NCBI GenBank assembly: GCA_029834535.1
Contig: JAQMWT010000465.1
Coordinates: forward strand, 1-42,924
Direction of reading: 5' to 3'
DNA length: 42,924 bases
Origin: Chrysophaeum taylorii
Lineage: Eukaryota > Sar > Pelagophyceae > Pelagomonadales > Pelagomonadaceae
Shown here one piece after another: positions 39,688 to 42,924 of this stretch. The notes beneath the pieces are model-generated. The model made no database searches. It worked only from the letters and a program-made list of their open reading frames with translations, and was not told the origin of the DNA. The first letter of the stretch is position 1, and every line of letters begins with the position of its first letter. Both the position numbers and the translations under genes were made by a program.

Positions 39688-40093
39688 AACTAAGTAACTA
39701 AATTCAGACCTCTCCCGAGCATGGGAGCCAGGCCGGACCGGCAGGAACCGGTACGGAATCACAGAGGAAAATTACGCAGTTGGGGCAGAGGCGAGGGACG
39801 AGGACGGGCTTGTTGATGGTGGACCGCCACTGCCCGCGGTCTTGTGCGAGGTCGTGCAAAAGCGTCGCAGGCCGCGGACGTGTTGGTCCACGAACAATCG
39901 ACCTGTCCGTCGCGTTCTGCCCAACCGAGCGAACCCCATCCCAGCGCGGACTTTCCGGGTGCTAACCGGCCAGCCCGGGAGGCGAGCAGGCACCGTCTCA
40001 CTCCGGGACGGCCGGGGCCGCCGCACGGAGCAATCGTGTTAGGCGACGTCCTCCATCGCAACCAACGGTTAGCGATCGCAGGGTTAGGGTAAG
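39688..40093 (-). repeat. SINE-like repeat, variant core (copy 4)
   Basis: Tail side AACTAAGTAACTAA then TTCAGACCTCTCCCGAGCAT as in the other copies; head side CCTCCATCGCAACC then CGATCGCAGGGTTAGGGTAA. The middle 280 bases are different from copies 2, 3 and 5. Flanks show AGGGTAAG on both sides (39680-39687, 40086-40093); the uninterrupted C1 site (31712-31719) has this octamer once. Confidence 0.8.
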
Positions 40094-40113
40094 AGGCAGC
40101 AGAGTTCTCTGCA

Positions 40114-40836
40114 CCCCCTCGAGATGTCTTAAGCGCAAGGTGCGACTGTAGAGCATCTCTTGAGAAAGATGATGATGAAGAAAAATGAGGGAATACAGTC
40201 GTGATGGTCACAGAGGTCACATACGAAGCATCAAGAGTATAGAAGGGTCTTAGGACTTGGACTTGGACTTGGTGGAGCTGAGAGTCGATTTGACCCTTTT
40301 GAACAGAACATTAAGAAACACAGATACAACAGACAGTGTGTTAGGATTATCAATCATCGTCAGCTTCTGCTGTAAGGTGGTGAACACCAATAGCTGAATG
40401 ATGTGGTGCCAAGAGAAGGGTGGTTCTCCAGGGAGGTGATTGAAGCAATGGCAGCCTCGGTAATACAGATTCGAAGAGTTTCCTGGAGTTGGTTGACTTG
40501 TTGGCACAAGACGTCGAAATCAGCAAGCGAAGCAGAAGGCGTAGGTGACGATGGCGAAGATATCTCCAGAGTAGCGTATAGCGTGGAGTGTGAGTAGTTT
40601 AACGACGTTTCGGTCAACGTTATATAAAAAAAAAGGGGTGCAGGAAGCCTTAATTAATGTTCTGCCTGAGCATAAGTGTGGCCGAACATTACATCCCGGA
40701 GTGATAGCGGTTCTGTATCATCAGAGGATGATGCGTAGTCGTCAAGATGTTGTACACGCGATCGAGCAACAGTAGTAATCAAATGCTGAATGGATGGCTT
40801 GTATAGCCTGAGCTGTGCGACTCTGTGTTCGAACAC
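40114..40836 (-). other. Decayed gag-like continuation of H
   Basis: Minus-strand frames 40654-40836, 40360-40617 and 40250-40507 follow ORF H. One frame reads QLLVTRVRTQSRTAQAIQAI immediately past H's stop, as if a frameshift had cut it. The piece 40360-40617 begins MTETSLNYSHSTLYATLE and contains a helical FDVLCQQVNQLQETLRICIT. No enzyme motif is visible. Confidence 0.35.
40597..40616 (-). repeat. Recurring 20-base motif, copy 4
   Basis: Exact consensus TGACCGAAACGTCGTTAAAC on the minus strand, followed by TAC. Encodes TETSLNY at the start of a gag-like frame downstream of H. Confidence 0.8.
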
Positions 40837-40839
40837 GAG

Positions 40840-41376
40840 TCACGAGTAACTGATCGGTGTTGTGATAATGGGGATGTGACCATTCTTCTTATGGTCGTCC
40901 GTGTTGAGGTGACTCAGCACTTCAGTGGGGAGTTCACGAGGTGTTTGTGCCTTGGAACTGTACGTGGTCGCTACTAGGAAAGTCGGTTGTCCACGATCAT
41001 TGAGGCACTGCGTAAAAAAGGAAAGCGACAAAATTAAACGTTCGTGTTTGGGGCCTCTGTAGCAGCCAATATAAGCAATAGCATGAGCAGCTTCCCAAAG
41101 TATAGTAATGGGTAAGCGCATGGATATGAATGTGGTCAGGTCTACAAACAATGAAAGGTTAGTAGACTCGTAGGGCAGTGTGAGTTCCACTCGCATAAAA
41201 GAAGAGATAAATGGGGTGACAGGGACACGGAAGTTCTCAAGTAGAGAGATTCCTCGCTCGTAAGCAGCATAGTCAATACTGAGGCCGTCCTGGAACGTCA
41301 GCGACCGAGGTGAGATATGCACGGTTGGTGTCGGTGCAACCGCAGCAGCCAGTGTGGTGGCAGTAGTAGCAGCCAT
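40840..41376 (-). CDS. Gag-like ORF 'H', 178 aa
   Basis: Start chosen at the ATG 41374-41376 (MAATTATTLAAAVAPTPTVH), because the frame further upstream runs into a SINE-like repeat. The protein has an Ala/Thr-rich start, then DGLSIDYAAYERGISLLENF, RVELTLPYESTNLSLFVDLT and a helical/aromatic end (AAHAIAYIGCYRGPKHERLI). I do not recognise a family. The position among LTR elements and continuation into frames with the recurring motif suggest Gag, which remains inference. It does not join D in normal order, as D's RNase H lies 5' of it. Confidence 0.4.
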   Translation of the reverse strand: MAATTATTLAAAVAPTPTVHISPRSLTFQDGLSIDYAAYERGISLLENFRVPVTPFISSFMRVELTLPYESTNLSLFVDLTTFISMRLPITILWEAAHAIAYIGCYRGPKHERLILSLSFFTQCLNDRGQPTFLVATTYSSKAQTPRELPTEVLSHLNTDDHKKNGHIPIITTPISYS

Positions 41377-41506
41377 GGTTCGTTGCTTTTGCGACAACCT
41401 GGGGGAAGGTCCGGCCGTGGAGAGCGATAAAGGACTGTCCTTCGACCGACGAGGGAGATGCCGCGGCCACGGGAGTGCCAAGAAAAGACATGAGCAACAC
41501 TCGCAC

Positions 41507-41873
41507 CTTACCCTGATCGCCGACCGCATGGTTGCGATGGAGGACGGTGCCTCATGAATCCTGAGCCTTGCGAGGGCATCCGCCCTCCCGGCGTAGGTTG
41601 GCACCTATTTGCCTCTCGGGCGGGCCGGTTGGCAGCCGGGACGTTCGCAGTGGGACGGGGTATGGCCGGGGGGCGCAGACGGAAGGTTATCGACGAGTTG
41701 GTTGTCAGTCACATCGCGGTCTCCTCGTCGCATGGCGACAAGCTTGATGATCACTCTCCGCCGACCCACCTTTCGGCGCCCCTCGTCTACAGGCCCGTGA
41801 TTCCGGACTGGCTCCTGTCGGTCCGGCCTGGCTCCCATGCTCGGGAGAGGTCTGAAGTTAGTTAGTTTAGTTT
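41507..41873 (+). repeat. SINE-like repeat copy 5 with 12-bp target duplication
   Basis: Head CTTACCCTGATCGCC, tail GTTAGTTAGTTTAGTTT. Flanked by perfect 12-base direct repeats CAACACTCGCAC (41495-41506 and 41874-41885), the signature of target-primed retrotransposition. A 103-codon frame (41554-41865) ends in the tail. Confidence 0.93.
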
Positions 41874-41927
41874 CAACACTCGCACGCGTACAATACTTCG
41901 TGGCAAAAGAAGGTAAGGCCAGGGCTA

Positions 41928-41947
41928 GTTTAACGACGTTGCGGTCA
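41928..41947 (-). repeat. Recurring 20-base motif, copy 5
   Basis: Minus strand TGACCGCAACGTCGTTAAAC, one difference from the consensus. It lies between D's stop and H, and the TETSLNY-type frame meets TAG right after, so here it is not coding for that peptide. Confidence 0.75.
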
Positions 41948-41963
41948 CTAGAGTTAGGCATAT

Positions 41964-42924
41964 TCAATCCTGTAACGGCTTGTCGTCAGAGGCATGATGC
42001 ATACCGAGTAGAGGACGAAAAGTGGAGAACTCAGCAGCAAGTGGATTTGTAAAACCATCCGCCAGGTTTAGCTTGCCGGGAACATGATGGACTCGTATTT
42101 TATGTAGCGAGATGTACTCACGGATTTTAAACCATCTGGTCGACAGTGCCTTGGATCGAGAGGACCCATCTGGGTTATTAGAGGTGTGAACAGCGGCAGC
42201 ATTGTCAGACAATAGAGGGAGGCTTCTGATGAGGCGCATATCTTCAGCAATTGGGTTGTCATTGTCATCGAAGTGGACAGGGTCAGCGGTGTTCTCCCCA
42301 TTAGCATTGTTGACGTAGAAGGTGGGGTTGACGACAAAGGAGAGTTCCAACAGCAGCTTGCGTAGCCAGACAGCTTCATCAGCACAAATACTGAGGGCAA
42401 CCAACTCAGCTTCGTGGGTTGAGCAGGAGACAATCGGTTGAAGTTTGCTTTTCCAACCAACAAGGCAGTTGAAAAGATAGAAGACAAACCCGGTGGTAGA
42501 TTTCCTATCTTCCTGTGCTAAGGAAGGGGCGTTGTCAGCGTCAACCATGGCAACTAAGGGGTCAAACTGTCCAGTATATACATCCTGCGGTTGGTAGTCG
42601 ACCACAGTGGATAGATCAATTCGATTAGCGGAGACAGTGCGAAGGTGAGCTTCAATGGCATTACCTTTAGGAGGATGGAACCAGAGGCGAAGTGAGCGGT
42701 TTTCCGGCTTCTTGAGGTAGCGAAGCATATGCTCTAGCATTTGGACGTGAACATACGTGGGTGCATGCATACCACGCGAACATCTGCCCAAGGCTTGCGA
42801 GAAGTCAGGTCTACAGGCAACTTGCATGAACACCAGCTTGCCAAGGAGGGTGGCAAAGTGCGAATTGATGTACACCTCTGTTTCAGAGCTGGGAGTGCCA
42901 TCTTTATACTTGAAGGACGATGAC
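41964..42924 (-). CDS. Copia RT C-terminus and RNase H of element 'D', partial
   Basis: Open frame continuing off the right edge (KDGTPSSETEVYINSHF before the readable start). GKLVFMQVACRPDFSQALGR and LEHMLRYLKKPENRSLRLWF are the end of copia RT. RNase H follows: VDADNAPS (first aspartate), DRKSTTGFVFYLFNCLVGWK, STHEAELVALSICADEAVWL (glutamate) and LLSDNAAAVHTS (third aspartate). It ends HHVPGKLNLADGFTNPLA. An insertion with an Asn/Asp-rich loop (NNANGENTADPVHFDDNDNP) precedes the third aspartate. All catalytic residues are present and no stop occurs in 320 codons, making D the best-kept copia element here. G at 4320-4700 is a decayed relative. Confidence 0.9.
   Translation of the reverse strand, partial: SSSFKYKDGTPSSETEVYINSHFATLLGKLVFMQVACRPDFSQALGRCSRGMHAPTYVHVQMLEHMLRYLKKPENRSLRLWFHPPKGNAIEAHLRTVSANRIDLSTVVDYQPQDVYTGQFDPLVAMVDADNAPSLAQEDRKSTTGFVFYLFNCLVGWKSKLQPIVSCSTHEAELVALSICADEAVWLRKLLLELSFVVNPTFYVNNANGENTADPVHFDDNDNPIAEDMRLIRSLPLLSDNAAAVHTSNNPDGSSRSKALSTRWFKIREYISLHKIRVHHVPGKLNLADGFTNPLAAEFSTFRPLLGMHHASDDKPLQD

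Larger units (their letters stand above)
38499..40113 (-). mobile_element. Deleted element 'C2', host of B and two SINE-like repeats
   Basis: Pieces of element C in order: gag (38499-38812, matching 29795-30109), a SINE-like insertion, gag (39179-39392, matching 30110-30318), a junction skipping about 1.1 kb, then the outer LTR (39393-39687 and 40094-40113, matching 31426-31739) interrupted by a second SINE-like repeat. The deletion junction shares only TG, a micro-homology. B occupies its left side. Confidence 0.85.

Noticed and set aside
41377..41604. N-terminal extension of ORF H
   Set aside because: This part of the frame lies partly in the SINE-like repeat inserted at 41507, so it cannot be ancestral. 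The ATG at 41376 is preferred.

Overview
This is a transposon graveyard from a eukaryotic nuclear genome. I recognise no host gene, rRNA, tRNA or CRISPR array. Recognisable coding sequence belongs to LTR retrotransposons (at least two non-copia families and several Ty1/copia remnants), Helitron helicase fragments, and a short repeat family with a TTAG-type tail. The organism cannot be named from the sequence. An alga or another protist would fit the mix of copia, gypsy and Helitron elements and a retrotransposon-borne cytosine methyltransferase, but that is inference.

Layout. 1-2.6 kb: no support for genes, apart from one eroded SINE-like copy. 2.6-4.9 kb (+): badly frameshifted copia RT/RNase H. 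5.4-6.8 kb (+): an unassigned coiled-coil coding region. 7.66-7.96 kb: GA microsatellite. 8.26-8.51 kb: a cluster of a short TGACCAAACTTG-like motif. 8521-19271 (-): a complete Ty3/gypsy element, 'A', with two LTRs and a 5-bp target duplication (CCTTG), carrying a C5 DNA methyltransferase domain between protease and RT. 21.0-21.5 and 26.9-27.54 kb (+): two copies of a Helitron helicase C-terminus with associated short repeats. 22.99-26.9 kb (-): copia element 'E', truncated at its 5' end. 27.84-31.74 kb (-): element 'C1' (Gag, a probable +1 frameshift, protease-like region, then a fragment resembling methyltransferase motif I). 31.74-38.50 kb (-): gypsy element 'B', a relative of A with the same methyltransferase. 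38.50-40.11 kb (-): element 'C2', a deleted second copy of C. 40.1-41.4 kb (-): gag-like ORF 'H'. 41.96-42.92 kb (-): copia element 'D', open at the window edge.

The elements are nested: B's 5' LTR sits inside C2 gag, and C1's LTR abuts B exactly within B's pre-RT region, so the insertion order was C2, then B, then C1. The SINE-like repeat has landed in A's integrase, in C2 gag, in the C2 LTR and next to H. Most enzymatic domains carry stops or frameshifts, yet the methyltransferase frame is open in both A (1067 codons) and B (649 codons).

The most interesting system is the LTR retrotransposon lineage encoding its own cytosine-5 methyltransferase, with a hint that the separate C family carries one at the same place. 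A second puzzle is a 20-base sequence recurring five times in and beside gag-like regions of otherwise unlike elements. All similarity estimates are by eye.
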